The position numbers were made by a program, and so were the translations under genes. A stretch of 54,526 nt of DNA from Pseudomonas sp. KBW05 (lineage in GTDB: Bacteria; Pseudomonadota; Gammaproteobacteria; Pseudomonadales; Pseudomonadaceae): NCBI RefSeq assembly GCF_003852405.1, contig NZ_QAJM01000004.1:15420-69945 (forward strand). Reading direction: 5' to 3'. Shown here piece after piece: positions 23,217 through 33,098 of the stretch (its first letter is position 1; every line of letters starts with the position of its first letter). Under the pieces are notes generated by a model. The model ran no database searches. It worked only from the letters and a program-made list of their open reading frames with translations, and had not been told where the DNA came from.

Positions 23217-24611
23217 ATGCACGATCCCCACAGCGAACGCATGAGTAGCGGCGAGACCCGAGCAGCAAGCGGTCTGGCCCTGGTGTTCGCCTTCCGTATG
23301 CTTGGCATGTTCATGGTGTTGCCGGTACTGGCGACCTATGGGATGGATCTCGCAGGCGCGACCCCCGCCCTGATCGGCCTGGCGATTGGCGCCTATGGCC
23401 TGACCCAGGCGATTTTCCAGATTCCATTCGGAATCATTTCCGACCGCATTGGCCGCCGCCCGGTGATTTACCTGGGGCTGATCGTGTTCGCCCTCGGCAG
23501 TGTGCTCGCGGCCCAGTCGGATTCGATCTGGGGCGTGATTGCCGGCCGTGTCCTACAGGGCGCCGGGGCGATTTCTGCCGCTGTCATGGCACTGCTGTCG
23601 GACCTGACCCGCGAACAACACCGCACCAAGGCCATGGCCATGATCGGCATGACCATCGGCCTGTCGTTTGCCGTGGCCATGGTGGTGGGGCCCTTGCTGA
23701 CCCGTGCTTTCGGCCTGCATGGCCTGTTCCTCGCCACGGGCGGCATGGCGCTGTTTGGCATCGTGATCGTGGCCTTCATGGTGCCGCGCTCCACCGGCAC
23801 GTTGCAGCACCGCGAGTCTGGGGTTGCGCGCAAGGCGTTGTTGCCGACGCTCAAGCACCCCGACCTGCTGCGCCTGGATTTAGGTATCTTCGTATTACAC
23901 GCGATGCTGATGTGCAGCTTCGTCGCCTTGCCCCTGGCGTTGGTGGAAAAAGCCGGCCTGCCCAAGGAGCAGCACTGGTGGGTCTATCTCACTGCGCTGT
24001 TGATTTCGTTCTTCGCCATGATCCCGTTCATTATCTATGGCGAGAAAAAACGCAAAATGAAACGAGTTCTGCTGGGCGCCGTCGCGACGCTGATGCTCAC
24101 TGAGCTATTCTTCTGGCAGTTCGGCGACAGCCTGCGAGCGCTGGTGATCGGCACAGTGGTGTTCTTCACCGCGTTCAACCTGCTGGAAGCCTCGTTGCCG
24201 TCGTTGATCAGTAAAGTTTCACCGGCCGGTGGCAAGGGCACGGCGATGGGAGTGTATTCCACCAGCCAGTTCCTCGGCTCCGCACTGGGCGGCATCATGG
24301 GCGGCTGGATGTTCCAGCATGGCGGTTTGTCGGTTGTGTTCCTCGGTTGCGCCGGGCTGGCTGCACTTTGGCTAGTCTTTGCTGTTACCATGCGCGAACC
24401 TCCATACGTCACAAGCCTGCGCCTGCCGTTGTCGCCCGAAGCAATTCGTGAAGCCGGCCTGGTAGAGCGCCTAAAGGCCGTTGTTGGGGTAACAGATGCG
24501 GTAGTGATCGCCGAAGAAGCCGCCATCTACATCAAATTGGACACCGAATTATTGGATCGCGCGACGCTTGAGCAACTGGTCAACCCAGTGCCGACAGCGC
24601 GCCCAGCCTAG
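23217..24611 (+). CDS. yajR: MFS transporter of the YajR family
   Basis: A 464-residue inner-membrane protein with twelve predicted hydrophobic segments. It closely resembles E. coli Yaj[14 protein letters not shown] in the first helix, DRIGRRP after helix 2 and [17 protein letters not shown]. After the last helix an approximately 65-residue soluble tail (from about YVTSLRLPL) corresponds to the YAM domain of YajR. The transported substrate is unknown; drug or proton-coupled export is the family's usual guess. A GAGG site precedes the ATG. It lies between divergent uvrA and co-directional ssb, with ssb only 9 bases downstream. Confidence 0.9.
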   Translation: MHDPHSERMSSGETRAASGLALVFAFRMLGMFMVLPVLATYGMDLAGATPALIGLAIGAYGLTQAIFQIPFGIISDRIGRRPVIYLGLIVFALGSVLAAQSDSIWGVIAGRVLQGAGAISAAVMALLSDLTREQHRTKAMAMIGMTIGLSFAVAMVVGPLLTRAFGLHGLFLATGGMALFGIVIVAFMVPRSTGTLQHRESGVARKALLPTLKHPDLLRLDLGIFVLHAMLMCSFVALPLALVEKAGLPKEQHWWVYLTALLISFFAMIPFIIYGEKKRKMKRVLLGAVATLMLTELFFWQFGDSLRALVIGTVVFFTAFNLLEASLPSLISKVSPAGGKGTAMGVYSTSQFLGSALGGIMGGWMFQHGGLSVVFLGCAGLAALWLVFAVTMREPPYVTSLRLPLSPEAIREAGLVERLKAVVGVTDAVVIAEEAAIYIKLDTELLDRATLEQLVNPVPTARPA

Positions 24612-24620
24612 GAGAACGTT

Positions 24621-25136
24621 ATGGCCCGTGGGGTTAACAAAGTCATATTGGTCGGTACATGCGGCCAGGATCCCGAAGTTCGCTACTTGCCTAACGGTAA
24701 CGCCGTGACCAACCTGAGTCTGGCGACCAGCGAACAGTGGACCGACAAGCAAACCGGCCAGAAGGTCGAGAAAACCGAATGGCACCGTGTGTCGATGTTC
24801 GGCAAGGTGGCAGAGATCGCCGGTGAGTACCTGCGCAAAGGTTCGCAGGTCTACATCGAAGGCAAGCTGCAAACCCGCGAGTGGGAAAAAGACGGTATCA
24901 AGCGTTACACCACCGAAATCGTGGTCGACATGCAAGGCACCATGCAACTGCTGGGCGGCCGTCCACAGGGCGACCAACAGGGCCAGGGCGGCATGTCCAA
25001 CTCGGCACCGCGTCCACAGCAGTCGCGTCCGCAGCCAAGCCAGCAGCCTCAGCGCGAGTCGCGTCCAGCGCCACAGCAGGCCGCTCCGCAACCGGCACCG
25101 GATTTCGACAGCTTTGATGACGATATCCCGTTCTAA
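24621..25136 (+). CDS. ssb: single-stranded DNA-binding protein
   Basis: SSB coats single-stranded DNA in replication, repair and recombination and recruits partners through its tail. The 171-residue protein has an OB fold at about 1-110 ([23 protein letters not shown]), a Gln/Pro/Arg-rich linker at about 115-160 and the acidic tip [11 protein letters not shown] needed for partner binding. AGGAGA precedes the ATG 9 bases after yajR, so the two may be co-transcribed. In E. coli uvrA and ssb are directly divergent; here yajR is inserted between them. Confidence 0.97.
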   Translation: MARGVNKVILVGTCGQDPEVRYLPNGNAVTNLSLATSEQWTDKQTGQKVEKTEWHRVSMFGKVAEIAGEYLRKGSQVYIEGKLQTREWEKDGIKRYTTEIVVDMQGTMQLLGGRPQGDQQGQGGMSNSAPRPQQSRPQPSQQPQRESRPAPQQAAPQPAPDFDSFDDDIPF

Positions 25137-25157
25137 GGTCCAAGACCCGGAACGCAC

Positions 25158-25192
25158 AAAACCCCCGATAGCCCAGGCTTCGGGGGTTTTTT
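25158..25192 (+). terminator. rho-independent terminator of ssb
   Basis: AAAACCCCCGA (25158-25168) pairs with TCGGGGGTTTT (25180-25190) and continues into T residues. It ends the yajR-ssb transcript. Confidence 0.92.
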
Positions 25193-25274
25193 ATTGCCCG
25201 ATCGTCCGGGCATTTGTTCTCATGGCCTACAGGATTTAGGCTGTGGCCAACCTTTAACATGAAGGAATGCTGCG

Positions 25275-26036
25275 ATGACCTGGTCTGCCAAGCAATACAC
25301 GATTTTTGAACAACAGCGCACCCGTCCCGTTCGTGACTTGGTTGCGGCAGTTCCGAACACCGACGTGCGTACCGCCGTCGACCTGGGTTGCGGCCCCGGC
25401 AACTCCACCGAAGTACTGGCCGAGCGCTTCCCGCACGCCCACGTCACCGGCATGGACAGCTCCGGCGACATGCTCGCCGACGCTCGCAAACGCCTGCCGG
25501 CACTGAAGTTCGAACTGGCGGACATTGGCGACTGGAACCCAGCGCAAGCCTTTGACGTGATCCTGGCCAACGCATCCCTGCAATGGCTACCGAATCACGC
25601 CACGCTGTACCCGCACCTGGTCAACCAACTGACACCCGGCGGCACGCTGGCGGTGCAAACCCCGGACAACCTCGACGAACCCGCCCACCGGCTAGCCCGC
25701 GAAGTCGCTGCCGAGGGCCCATGGGCCGCCAAGATCGGTGCGGTCAAACACAATGAGCGCCACGCCGCGAGCTACTACTACGAACTGCTGAGCAAACACT
25801 GCAGCACCGTCGATGTGTGGCGTACCACTTACCTGCACCCGCTGGCAGACCACGCCGCGGTAGTGGAGTGGTTCAAGGCATCGGCCCTGAGACCGTTCCT
25901 CGCGCCGTTGACCGATAGCGAAAAGACCGCCTTCCTACAGGAATACCAAGTGCGGATTACCCAGGCTTACCCAGCGCTGGCCGATGGCAGCGTGTTGCTG
26001 ACATTCCCGCGCCTGTTCATCATCGCGACCCGCTAA
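25275..26036 (+). CDS. tam: trans-aconitate 2-methyltransferase
   Basis: This S-adenosylmethionine-dependent enzyme methylates trans-aconitate, an aconitase inhibitor formed spontaneously from cis-aconitate. The 253-residue protein matches E. coli Tam closely: VDLGCGPGNSTEVLAERFP (SAM motif I near residue 37), GMDSSGDML, and ILANASLQWLPNHATLYPHL. AAGGAA precedes the ATG. It has its own transcription unit after the ssb terminator and converges on the hydrolase gene that ends 21 bases later; no hairpin separates them. Cytoplasmic. Confidence 0.9.
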   Translation: MTWSAKQYTIFEQQRTRPVRDLVAAVPNTDVRTAVDLGCGPGNSTEVLAERFPHAHVTGMDSSGDMLADARKRLPALKFELADIGDWNPAQAFDVILANASLQWLPNHATLYPHLVNQLTPGGTLAVQTPDNLDEPAHRLAREVAAEGPWAAKIGAVKHNERHAASYYYELLSKHCSTVDVWRTTYLHPLADHAAVVEWFKASALRPFLAPLTDSEKTAFLQEYQVRITQAYPALADGSVLLTFPRLFIIATR

Positions 26037-26057
26037 CGTCGTGTAGGCAAGTGGCGG

Positions 26058-26621
26058 TCAGGCCGCCGCCGCTTGCGCCTGCAAGTATTCATCCGCCGAC
26101 ACCACGCCCGCATAGCCAAATGCCAGTGAGGCCATATACGCCCCATGCACCTGCGCGGCCGGAATCACCTGGCCATTGAATTCCAGTTCCCGTGTTGCGC
26201 AGGCGTCGTGAATGACCGTGACCTTGTAGCCCAAATCCGCCGCTGCCCGCACCACGGCATCAATGCACATATGGCTCATGCTGCCGACCACTACCAGTTC
26301 GGTGATGCTGCGTTGCTCCAGCAGAGCACGCAGATTGGTTTCGCGAAACGCATTGACGAAATGCTTCAATACCACCGGCTCGTTGCCCTCGTTCAGCACC
26401 TTGGGATGCAAATGCGCACCCTCGGAACCTGGCGTGAAGAACGGTGCGTCCTCGGCGGTGAACTCATGACGCACATGAATCACCGCATCACCGGCCTGGC
26501 GAAACGCTTGCAGCACCTGCGCAGCCTTGTCCGCTGCGGCGTCCACGCCGTCGAGTGGCCACTTGCCCTGAGGGAAGTAGTCGTTCTGGATATCGATTAG
26601 GATGAGTGCTTGCTTGGCCAT
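26058..26621 (-). CDS. isochorismatase-like cysteine hydrolase
   Basis: A 187-residue alpha/beta hydrolase of the isochorismatase/nicotinamidase superfamily. The likely catalytic triad is Asp10 (ILIDIQNDYF), Lys86 (VVLKHFVNAF) and Cys119 (SMSHMCIDAV). The start MAKQALILID is chosen at 26621; the longer open frame upstream lies inside the divergent regulator. Substrate cannot be told from sequence: nicotinamide, peptide-like amides and isochorismate enzymes share the fold, and no siderophore genes are nearby. It is divergent from a GlxA-type regulator, which probably controls it. Confidence 0.85.
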   Translation of the reverse strand: MAKQALILIDIQNDYFPQGKWPLDGVDAAADKAAQVLQAFRQAGDAVIHVRHEFTAEDAPFFTPGSEGAHLHPKVLNEGNEPVVLKHFVNAFRETNLRALLEQRSITELVVVGSMSHMCIDAVVRAAADLGYKVTVIHDACATRELEFNGQVIPAAQVHGAYMASLAFGYAGVVSADEYLQAQAAAA

Positions 26622-26717
26622 GGGTATTGCCTCGTGATGGGTTGATGGGCCCAGTATCTTCGCTGGCGCCTGCACCTGGGATTGGCTGCACCGACAATAA
26701 CAGGGGGAAAACTGACA

Positions 26718-27677
26718 ATGGTCGTTGTTGAGTTGGGTGTGTTGATCTACCAGGGTGCGCAACTGGCCGCCGTGCATGGTTTGACGGACTTGTTCGGCGT
26801 GGCCAACCGGATCGCCGCCGAGCATCAATCTGCGCAATTGCCATTGCTGCGGGTCAGTCATTGGCAGGTTGACGCACAGGGCCAACCGCTGCGCGTTTTC
26901 GACAGCCACCCCGGCCCCGAACAGCCGATGATGGCTGTGCTGGTGCCGCCGTCCATCGGCGAGTTTACCGAAGAACAAACGCCGCCGGCGCTGTTGGCGT
27001 GGTTGCGCGAGCAACATGCGACGGGCACGGTGCTTGGCGGCGTGTGTATTGGCTCGATCATGCTGGCGCGCAGTGGCCTGCTGGATGGGCGCAGCGCCAC
27101 GACCCACTGGTCCTCGGCCCAGTCCTTCGCGGCCCGCTATCCGGCGGTGCGCCTGGAGGCGGACAAGCCCATTGTCGATGACGGCGACCTGATCACCACC
27201 GCCGGGCTGATGGCCTGGTCGGAACTGGGCCTGCGCCTGGTGGATCGGCTGATGGGCCCGAGCATCGCCGCCGACACGGCACGTTTCCTGGTGATCGAGC
27301 ACAGCGACAGCGCCAGCCAATGCGGCAGCAATTTCGCGCCGATCCTTGGGCATGGCGATGGCGCCATCCTCAAGGTTCAGCATTGGCTGCAAGCCAGCGG
27401 GGCGGTAGATGTTTCTGTCGCCGCCATGGCGCAAGAGGCGGGACTGGAGGAGCGCACCTTCCTACGGCGTTTTCGCAGCGCCACCGGCTTGAAGCCCACC
27501 GAATACTGCCAGCACCTGCGTGTGGGCAAGGCGCGGCAAATGCTTGAATTCACCAACGGCACCATTGATCACATCGCCTGGACCGTGGGCTACCAGGACC
27601 CCAGCGCCTTCCGCGCCACCTTCAAGAAAATCACCGGGCTTGCACCCAGTGATTACCGCAGCCGATTTGGCGTTTAA
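26718..27677 (+). CDS. GlxA-type AraC-family transcriptional regulator
   Basis: The 319-residue protein has an N-terminal DJ-1/PfpI domain (about 1-190) with a cysteine at the nucleophile-elbow position (Cys110 in LGGVCIGSIM), then two C-terminal AraC helix-turn-helix motifs (about 215-319, ending FRATFKKITGLAPSDYRSRFG). Family members sense small nitrogenous metabolites. The ATG at 26718 follows GGGGGA; a TTG 36 bases upstream is less likely. It shares a 96-base divergent region with the cysteine hydrolase, the usual layout of a local regulator. A REPIN follows it. Confidence 0.87.
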   Translation: MVVVELGVLIYQGAQLAAVHGLTDLFGVANRIAAEHQSAQLPLLRVSHWQVDAQGQPLRVFDSHPGPEQPMMAVLVPPSIGEFTEEQTPPALLAWLREQHATGTVLGGVCIGSIMLARSGLLDGRSATTHWSSAQSFAARYPAVRLEADKPIVDDGDLITTAGLMAWSELGLRLVDRLMGPSIAADTARFLVIEHSDSASQCGSNFAPILGHGDGAILKVQHWLQASGAVDVSVAAMAQEAGLEERTFLRRFRSATGLKPTEYCQHLRVGKARQMLEFTNGTIDHIAWTVGYQDPSAFRATFKKITGLAPSDYRSRFGV

Positions 27678-27696
27678 GCACCTGGTGTTCTCTAAG

Positions 27697-27771
27697 CCGT
27701 CTTCGCGAGCAAGCCCGCTCCCACATTGGAATGCATTTCAACTGTGGGAGCGGGCTTGCTCGCGAAGACGG
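27697..27771. repeat. REPIN (paired REP sequences), copy 1
   Basis: Two inverted arms, TTCGCGAGCAAGCCCGCTCC and its complement, flank a short spacer; arm complementarity extends outward to CCGTC/GACGG. The whole can fold into one long hairpin. It fills the gap between the convergent regulator and ybhN-like genes. Such elements are spread by RAYT transposases encoded elsewhere. It may also act as a transcript end. Confidence 0.92.
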
Positions 27772-27790
27772 TAGACCGATCAACACAAGC

Positions 27791-28738
27791 TCAAGCCGGC
27801 GCCTTCTTCACCCGCAACGCCTTCGCCTTGGCCTCCACCCCGAGGTACATCACCAGCGCGATCAGTAGTGGCAAAATAAAGTAGATCGCCCGATAAGCAA
27901 TCAGCCCCGCCAGCAAGCTGCCCCGCGATGCCTCATGTTGCAGTAACCCAATAAACACGGCCTCCAACACCCCAAGCCCCGCCGGGATATGGGTGATCAC
28001 GCCAGCAATGGCGCTGATCAGCAACACCCCCAGTACCAATGGGTAGTCCAGTTTGGCCGGCAGCAGGGTAAAAATCACCGCCGCCATCAGCGACCAATTC
28101 AATGCGCCCAATGCCAACTGCAAGCACGCCATGCGCACCGACGGCAGGTTGATCTCCATGCCGCGAATAGACCACTCGCGTTTTTTCGAGAATTGGCAGG
28201 CGGCCAGGTAACCAAGGCTGAGCAGCACCAACACAACCCCAATGCCCTGCAACGCGCCGGTGCTGACTTTCCACCCTGGCGGCATCGTCACCAGGCCACT
28301 GCTGAAAATCACCCCGGCCAGCGCCATATAGCCGAACCAATTGGTCGCCAGGCTCAGCCCCAGGATCTTGGCGATATTGCCGCTGCTCACCCCCAGCCGG
28401 GAGTACAGGCGATAGCGCATGGCAATCCCCCCCACCCACGCGCTGAGGTTGAGGTTGAAGGCGTAGCTGATGATGCCCACCGGCAGGATCTGCTTCCAGC
28501 CCAGGTCTTGGCGGATATAGGTGCGGCCGATCAAATCAAAGCTGGCGTACACCAAAAAACTGCACAGCGTCACCGCGCCTGCGATCAGCAAGGTACGCAG
28601 CTTGAAGTCCCCCAGGGTCTGTAGCACTTCGCTCCAGTCGATGCGCCGGGCGAGCAGGGTGAACAACACGATCAGCGCCAGGAAAAACACTACGGTCAGC
28701 GGTTTTTTCCAGCGTTTGAAGCGCGATTCAGTGGTCAT
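27791..28738 (-). CDS. ybhN: YbhN/UPF0104 family inner-membrane protein
   Basis: A 315-residue polytopic membrane protein related to the membrane part of lysylphosphatidylglycerol synthases (flippase-like domain). About eight hydrophobic segments are visible, with the conserved LSAWVGGIAMRYRLYSRLG and THIPAGLGVLEAVFIGLL regions. The start at 28738 overlaps the end of clsB by 11 bases. It is the last gene of a ybhP-clsB-ybhN operon, the same trio as in E. coli. A role in phospholipid handling is inferred from context; biochemical function is not established. Confidence 0.85.
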   Translation of the reverse strand: MTTESRFKRWKKPLTVVFFLALIVLFTLLARRIDWSEVLQTLGDFKLRTLLIAGAVTLCSFLVYASFDLIGRTYIRQDLGWKQILPVGIISYAFNLNLSAWVGGIAMRYRLYSRLGVSSGNIAKILGLSLATNWFGYMALAGVIFSSGLVTMPPGWKVSTGALQGIGVVLVLLSLGYLAACQFSKKREWSIRGMEINLPSVRMACLQLALGALNWSLMAAVIFTLLPAKLDYPLVLGVLLISAIAGVITHIPAGLGVLEAVFIGLLQHEASRGSLLAGLIAYRAIYFILPLLIALVMYLGVEAKAKALRVKKAPA

Positions 28739-29987
28739 TGGCCTGGCCCTCAAACGGTTTCAGCCGCGGTTTATGGGCGGGCAGCCAACCGGTCATCGCG
28801 GGGAAGTGGCGCATCACATGAAACACCAGGAAACCTACGGTCAATCGCCACAGCCACAAACGCGGCTTGCGGTTTTCCGGCATGGTCTGGCAGTGATCGC
28901 GGGCGAGTATTTCCAGGCGCTCGTAGAGCTGTTGGTTGAATGCGCGATCGCGTATCAGCACGTTGGCTTCCAGGTTCAGTGCCAGGCTCAGCGGGTCCAG
29001 GTTACTCGAGCCCACGGTGCTCCAGTCGTCATCCACCAGCGCGACTTTGCCATGCAGCGGGCGCTGGCAATATTCGTGGATCACCACGCCATCCTTGAGC
29101 AGGTAGTCGTAGAGCATGCGCGCGGCCAGCTTGGCCAGCAGCACATCCGGTTGGCCCTGCATGATCAGCTGCACCTGTACGCCCCGGCGCGCCGCATTGC
29201 GGATTTCCCGCAGCAGGCGGTAGCCAGGGAAGAAATAGGCGTTGGCGATCACCACACGCTTTTGTGCCTGGCCCAGGGCGTGGATATAGGCCTCTTCGAT
29301 GTCATCGCGGTGTCTCACGTTGTCGCGATAAATCAAGCGCACCAAGCCCTCGCCCTCGGTGGAGCCTGCGCAAGGCGGCTGCTGGCGCCGCCGCCAACCG
29401 CGCCGGGCGCGTGCCTGACGGCCGCTTTGGGCGAGGGCGAAATGATGCAGGTCGGCCACCGCCGGGCCCGTCACCTGCACCGCATAATCCTGCTTGGCCT
29501 CGGGGCCGAAATCCCCCAGATGGTCGGCCGAAAAATTGATCCCTCCGATAAACGCCACGGCGGCGTCCACCACGACGATCTTGCGATGCAGGCGGCGAAA
29601 CCAGTTGGTGCGAACGCCCAGGGTTTTGGACGCCGGGTCGAACATCTGCACCGTCACCCCGGCGTCCGCCAGCTCACCGAGAAAGGACGGGCTCAGCTCG
29701 CCGCAGCCAAAGCCGTCGAGGCTGACCACCACCTTCACGCCACGCTGCGCCGCGTCGATCAGGATGTGTTGCAGCTCATGCCCGACCTTGTCTTCGAACA
29801 GGATAAAGGTCTCCAGCAGGATTTCCCGCCGCGCCTCGCGCAGGGCCTCGAAGACCTTGGGGAAGTACGCCTCGCCGTTTTCCAGCAACTGCACCTGGTT
29901 ATCGCTGTGCCAGCCGTAGTCCAGGTCGCGGGCCTTGGCTGCGTCCGGCGGCTGGTCGGTGGCGATGTGTTCGACGGCGACGCTCAT
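28728..29987 (-). CDS. clsB: cardiolipin synthase B
   Basis: A 419-residue phospholipase-D superfamily enzyme that makes cardiolipin by joining two phospholipid molecules. Both HKD motifs are complete: His134-Lys136-Asp141 ([16 protein letters not shown]) and His312-Lys314-Asp319 ([18 protein letters not shown]). No N-terminal membrane helices are present, unlike ClsA. Its ATG overlaps the ybhP stop (ATGA) and its end overlaps ybhN, so the three are translationally coupled. Confidence 0.92.
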   Translation of the reverse strand: MSVAVEHIATDQPPDAAKARDLDYGWHSDNQVQLLENGEAYFPKVFEALREARREILLETFILFEDKVGHELQHILIDAAQRGVKVVVSLDGFGCGELSPSFLGELADAGVTVQMFDPASKTLGVRTNWFRRLHRKIVVVDAAVAFIGGINFSADHLGDFGPEAKQDYAVQVTGPAVADLHHFALAQSGRQARARRGWRRRQQPPCAGSTEGEGLVRLIYRDNVRHRDDIEEAYIHALGQAQKRVVIANAYFFPGYRLLREIRNAARRGVQVQLIMQGQPDVLLAKLAARMLYDYLLKDGVVIHEYCQRPLHGKVALVDDDWSTVGSSNLDPLSLALNLEANVLIRDRAFNQQLYERLEILARDHCQTMPENRKPRLWLWRLTVGFLVFHVMRHFPAMTGWLPAHKPRLKPFEGQANDH

Positions 29988-30763
29988 AGCTCGATCTCCA
30001 CCGACAGCGGCACGTGGTCTGACAGATGGGACCAGGGCCGCGTGGTCAACACCCGGGGGTTATGCACCTTGAGGTTGCGCACGTAGATGCGGTCCAGCGG
30101 TAACAGCGGCAGGCGCGCCGGGAAGGTGCGTGCCGGTTTGCCGTGGGCCTGCATGAACACTTCGGTGAGGCCGCTCTGGCTCAAGTCGGCCTTCTGGCGC
30201 CAATCGTTGAAATCTCCGGCCACCACCAGCGGTGCATCGGCCGGAATCTCACGGATGCGTTGCTCCAGCAAGCGCAGTTGCTGCTGGCGATGCACCTCGC
30301 GCAGTCCCAGGTGGATGCAGATCGCATGCACCTCCTGGCCGGTGCCCGGCAGGCGCAGTACGCAATGCAGCAGGCCACGGTTTTCATGGCCACTCTGGGA
30401 AATATCCAGGTTGTCGTAGCGCACGATCTGGAATTTCGACAGCAGCGCATTACCGTGGTCACCGTGGGGGTAGACCGCGTTGCGCCCGTAAGCGAACTGC
30501 GGCCAGATGCTGTCAGCGAGGAATTCGTACTGCGGCATGTTCGGCCAGTCGCTGTAGCGCTGCGGGTGGCGTTCGTGGGTGCCGTGGATTTCCTGCAGGA
30601 ACACCATGTCCGCGCCCACACTGCGCACCGCTTCGCGCAGCTCGGGGAGGATGAAACGCCGGTTCAGGGCGGTAAACCCCTTATGGATATTGACCGTCAG
30701 CACCGTGAAGCGGGTGATGGCGACGCTGGGGGTGATGGGCACCCAGTCGGGAGTCGCAGCCAT
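29984..30763 (-). CDS. ybhP: YbhP-like endonuclease/exonuclease/phosphatase family protein
   Basis: A 259-residue member of the metal-dependent EEP fold. Conserved elements are VNIHKGF, the metal-binding glutamate in [15 protein letters not shown] and the C-terminal [13 protein letters not shown] histidine motif. The start at 30763 has CAGGAG 6 bases upstream; a longer frame adds 40 unrelated residues. It precedes clsB, as in E. coli. The substrate is unknown: phospholipid phosphodiester or nucleic acid are both possible, and the operon context favours a lipid. Confidence 0.85.
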   Translation of the reverse strand: MAATPDWVPITPSVAITRFTVLTVNIHKGFTALNRRFILPELREAVRSVGADMVFLQEIHGTHERHPQRYSDWPNMPQYEFLADSIWPQFAYGRNAVYPHGDHGNALLSKFQIVRYDNLDISQSGHENRGLLHCVLRLPGTGQEVHAICIHLGLREVHRQQQLRLLEQRIREIPADAPLVVAGDFNDWRQKADLSQSGLTEVFMQAHGKPARTFPARLPLLPLDRIYVRNLKVHNPRVLTTRPWSHLSDHVPLSVEIEL

Positions 30764-30807
30764 GGTTGCTCCTGAAGAAGAGTGGGGCCTTATCCCCCCG
30801 TTTAAGG

Positions 30808-30836
30808 CTGACTCCAAGGGGCGGCGGAAAGTTTCC
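30808..30836 (-). promoter_or_regulatory. possible ECF-sigma (AlgU-like) promoter for ybhP-clsB-ybhN
   Basis: On the - strand GGAAACTT is followed, 17 bases on, by TCAG, resembling the AlgU pattern GAACTT-N16/17-TCTGA. The -35 carries an extra A, so the match is imperfect. Confidence 0.25.
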
Positions 30837-30873
30837 AGCGTCCTACGGACGGCATAAACATGGCCGGGCGGGG

Positions 30874-30900
30874 GAACGATCAAGGCTCAAACCCGTCAGT
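30874..30900 (+). promoter_or_regulatory. possible ECF-sigma (AlgU-like) promoter for the mechanosensitive channel
   Basis: GAACGA (30874-30879), a 16-base spacer and TCAGT (30896-30900) resemble the AlgU pattern. The spacing and the distance to the start codon fit a promoter; the hexamers match only partly. Confidence 0.28.
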
Positions 30901-30933
30901 TCCTTACAGACCCTGCTGAAGGAGCCCGGTGTT

Positions 30934-33012
30934 TTGCTGAACTCAAAGACTGCACTACTGCTCGGTGCGCTGCTGTTGTGCGGCAGCGGCGCACTGCAAG
31001 CCGCCGACCCGCAACCCGAAGCGCCGGCCAAGCCGGAACTGCTGGTGGAAGGCGGCTTGCTGGGCGCCATCAGCTCCAGCATCGATGATGTGCAGGACAA
31101 GCTCGACCTCAATCAGAACCTGGTCGATGCCTGGCGCCTGCGTGCGGATCGGGCGGCAGACGAAGTAGGGCGGCTGGTGGACCAGACGTCAGAACGTTCG
31201 CCATGGAGTGTCGCTGGGGACTTTCTGCTGTTATCCGGGGTGTGGATCGGTGCGTTTGCGTTGCTCACGCTGTTGGGCCGCTGGTTCGTGCTGCGCCTGA
31301 GCCGGCGCGCCTTTGTCGAACAACGCGGGCGCCTGCAGGCCGTACTCGGTTACGTGGTGCCCTACACGATCCCGGCACTTGTTTGCCTGCCCTTGACGCT
31401 ATACGTCAGCCATTTTTTACCCACTTCAGTAGGGCGAGCGCTGGCGCTGTGTTTTGCCTACGCCACCAGCAGCGGGATCTTTTCCACGTCGATGCTGTTG
31501 TGTGTGATCGTCATGTTCAACCTCGGCCACAAGCGGCCAGCCGTGGGGATTATTCGCAGTTATTGCCCCAAGCCGCTGTTCCTGATCGGCTTTCTCGCCG
31601 CCCTCAGCGATGCCCTGACCAGCCCGCAAATCGCCCGCCAGCTGGGCGGCAATATCACCAGCAGTATCGCGGTGTTTACCGGCCTGTTTGCTGCGGTGAT
31701 CTTCGGCGTGCTGGTGGTGCGCCTGCGCCGGCCAGTCGCCCACTTGATCCGTAACCGGCCGTTGGCCCAGCGCCTTAAACACCCGGCGTTGCAACAATCG
31801 CTGCGGGTGTTTTCCGGGTTGTGGTACTGGCCGATCCTGTTGATGGTACTGGTCTCGGCGATCAATTTGATTGGCGCCGGTGACGACAATCAAAAGGCTC
31901 TGCGCTGCGCGTTGTTCACGACGATCCTGCTGATCGGCACGGTGTTCCTCAGCACGGTGCTGCAACACCTGTTCAAGTCCCGCAGCCAGGTGGCGATCCA
32001 GCGCAGCAGTGCCTACAAGGAACGTTTCCTCAGCCTGCTGCACGCGATTTTGCGTATCGCCATGGCCATCGGGTTTATCGAGATCCTCGGGCGGATCTGG
32101 GGCGTGTCGTTGTTCGAGTTTGCCGAGCGCAATTCCATCGGCCGGGCGATCAGCGATTCCCTCAGTAGCATCGGCCTCATCCTGCTGATGACGTGGCTGT
32201 TCTGGGTGGTGCTCGACACGGCGATCCAGGAAGCCTTGAAACCTCCCGTCAACAAACGCTCCAGCCGCCAGCCGAGCACGCGGGTGAAAACCATCCTGCC
32301 GCTGGTGCGCAACGCGGTGAAAATCATCCTGGTGGTGATCTGCGCAATCACCACCATGGCCAACCTGGGCATCAACGTCGCGCCGCTGCTGGCGGGCGCC
32401 GGGGTGGTGGGGTTGGCGATTGGTTTTGGCTCGCAGCAATTGGTGCAGGATGTGATCACCGGGCTGTTCATCATCATCGAAGACACCTTGTCCATCGGCG
32501 ATTGGGTGGTGCTCGACTCCGGCCACGCCGGCACCGTCGAAGGCCTGACCATCCGCACTCTGCGCCTGCGCGACGGCAAGGGGTTTGTGCATTCGGTGCC
32601 GTTCGGGCAGATCAAGGCGGTCACCAACCAGTCGCGGCAATTTGCCTACGCGTTCTTCTCGGTGCAGTTCACCTACGACACCGATGTGGACAAGGCCGTG
32701 GAATTGATCCGCGAGGCGGGCCAGTCGATTCGTGACGATGGGTTCCTCAAGTACAACCTGCAAGGGCCGCTGGAGGTGTTTGGCGTGGATAAGATGGACC
32801 TCAACGGCGTGGTGCTCACGGCACAGTTCCGTACCGTGTCGGGTGGGCAATATGCGGTGAGCCGCGCGTTTAACCAACGTTTGAAGAAGCTTGTGGATAA
32901 CTGCGCCGAGGTGCAGTTCGCGCAGACTTATCCACAGCAGGTGATGGTGCCCGTCAAGGCGGCCCTTGAGCATGAGCCGCCAGAGGCCGGCGCGAAGACA
33001 GTTAATCCGTGA
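30934..33012 (+). CDS. mechanosensitive channel, YbiO/MscM type (MscS superfamily)
   Basis: A 692-residue envelope protein that should open under membrane tension to release solutes. A TTG start at 30934 is chosen: AAGGAG lies 9 bases upstream and the product then begins with a signal peptide (MLNSKTALLLGALLLCGSG, cut near LQAA). A periplasmic segment, about ten hydrophobic helices and the MscS pore/beta domain follow, with AGVVGLAIGFGSQQLVQDV as the pore helix and GDWVVLDSGHAGTVEGLTIR after it (about 480-550). It is divergent from ybhP. Confidence 0.87.
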   Translation: MLNSKTALLLGALLLCGSGALQAADPQPEAPAKPELLVEGGLLGAISSSIDDVQDKLDLNQNLVDAWRLRADRAADEVGRLVDQTSERSPWSVAGDFLLLSGVWIGAFALLTLLGRWFVLRLSRRAFVEQRGRLQAVLGYVVPYTIPALVCLPLTLYVSHFLPTSVGRALALCFAYATSSGIFSTSMLLCVIVMFNLGHKRPAVGIIRSYCPKPLFLIGFLAALSDALTSPQIARQLGGNITSSIAVFTGLFAAVIFGVLVVRLRRPVAHLIRNRPLAQRLKHPALQQSLRVFSGLWYWPILLMVLVSAINLIGAGDDNQKALRCALFTTILLIGTVFLSTVLQHLFKSRSQVAIQRSSAYKERFLSLLHAILRIAMAIGFIEILGRIWGVSLFEFAERNSIGRAISDSLSSIGLILLMTWLFWVVLDTAIQEALKPPVNKRSSRQPSTRVKTILPLVRNAVKIILVVICAITTMANLGINVAPLLAGAGVVGLAIGFGSQQLVQDVITGLFIIIEDTLSIGDWVVLDSGHAGTVEGLTIRTLRLRDGKGFVHSVPFGQIKAVTNQSRQFAYAFFSVQFTYDTDVDKAVELIREAGQSIRDDGFLKYNLQGPLEVFGVDKMDLNGVVLTAQFRTVSGGQYAVSRAFNQRLKKLVDNCAEVQFAQTYPQQVMVPVKAALEHEPPEAGAKTVNP

Positions 33013-33098
33013 CGGTTGCGCTACAAACCCGCAAAATGCAACGATTCTGACAAATACCTATTAGCCATCGTTCCACACTGACCGGGCCTGCTCAATCT

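Noticed and set aside
23039-23314. 92-residue N-terminal extension of UvrA
   Set aside because: It is not family-like and overlaps the start of divergent yajR; the TTG start gives the exact UvrA N-terminus.
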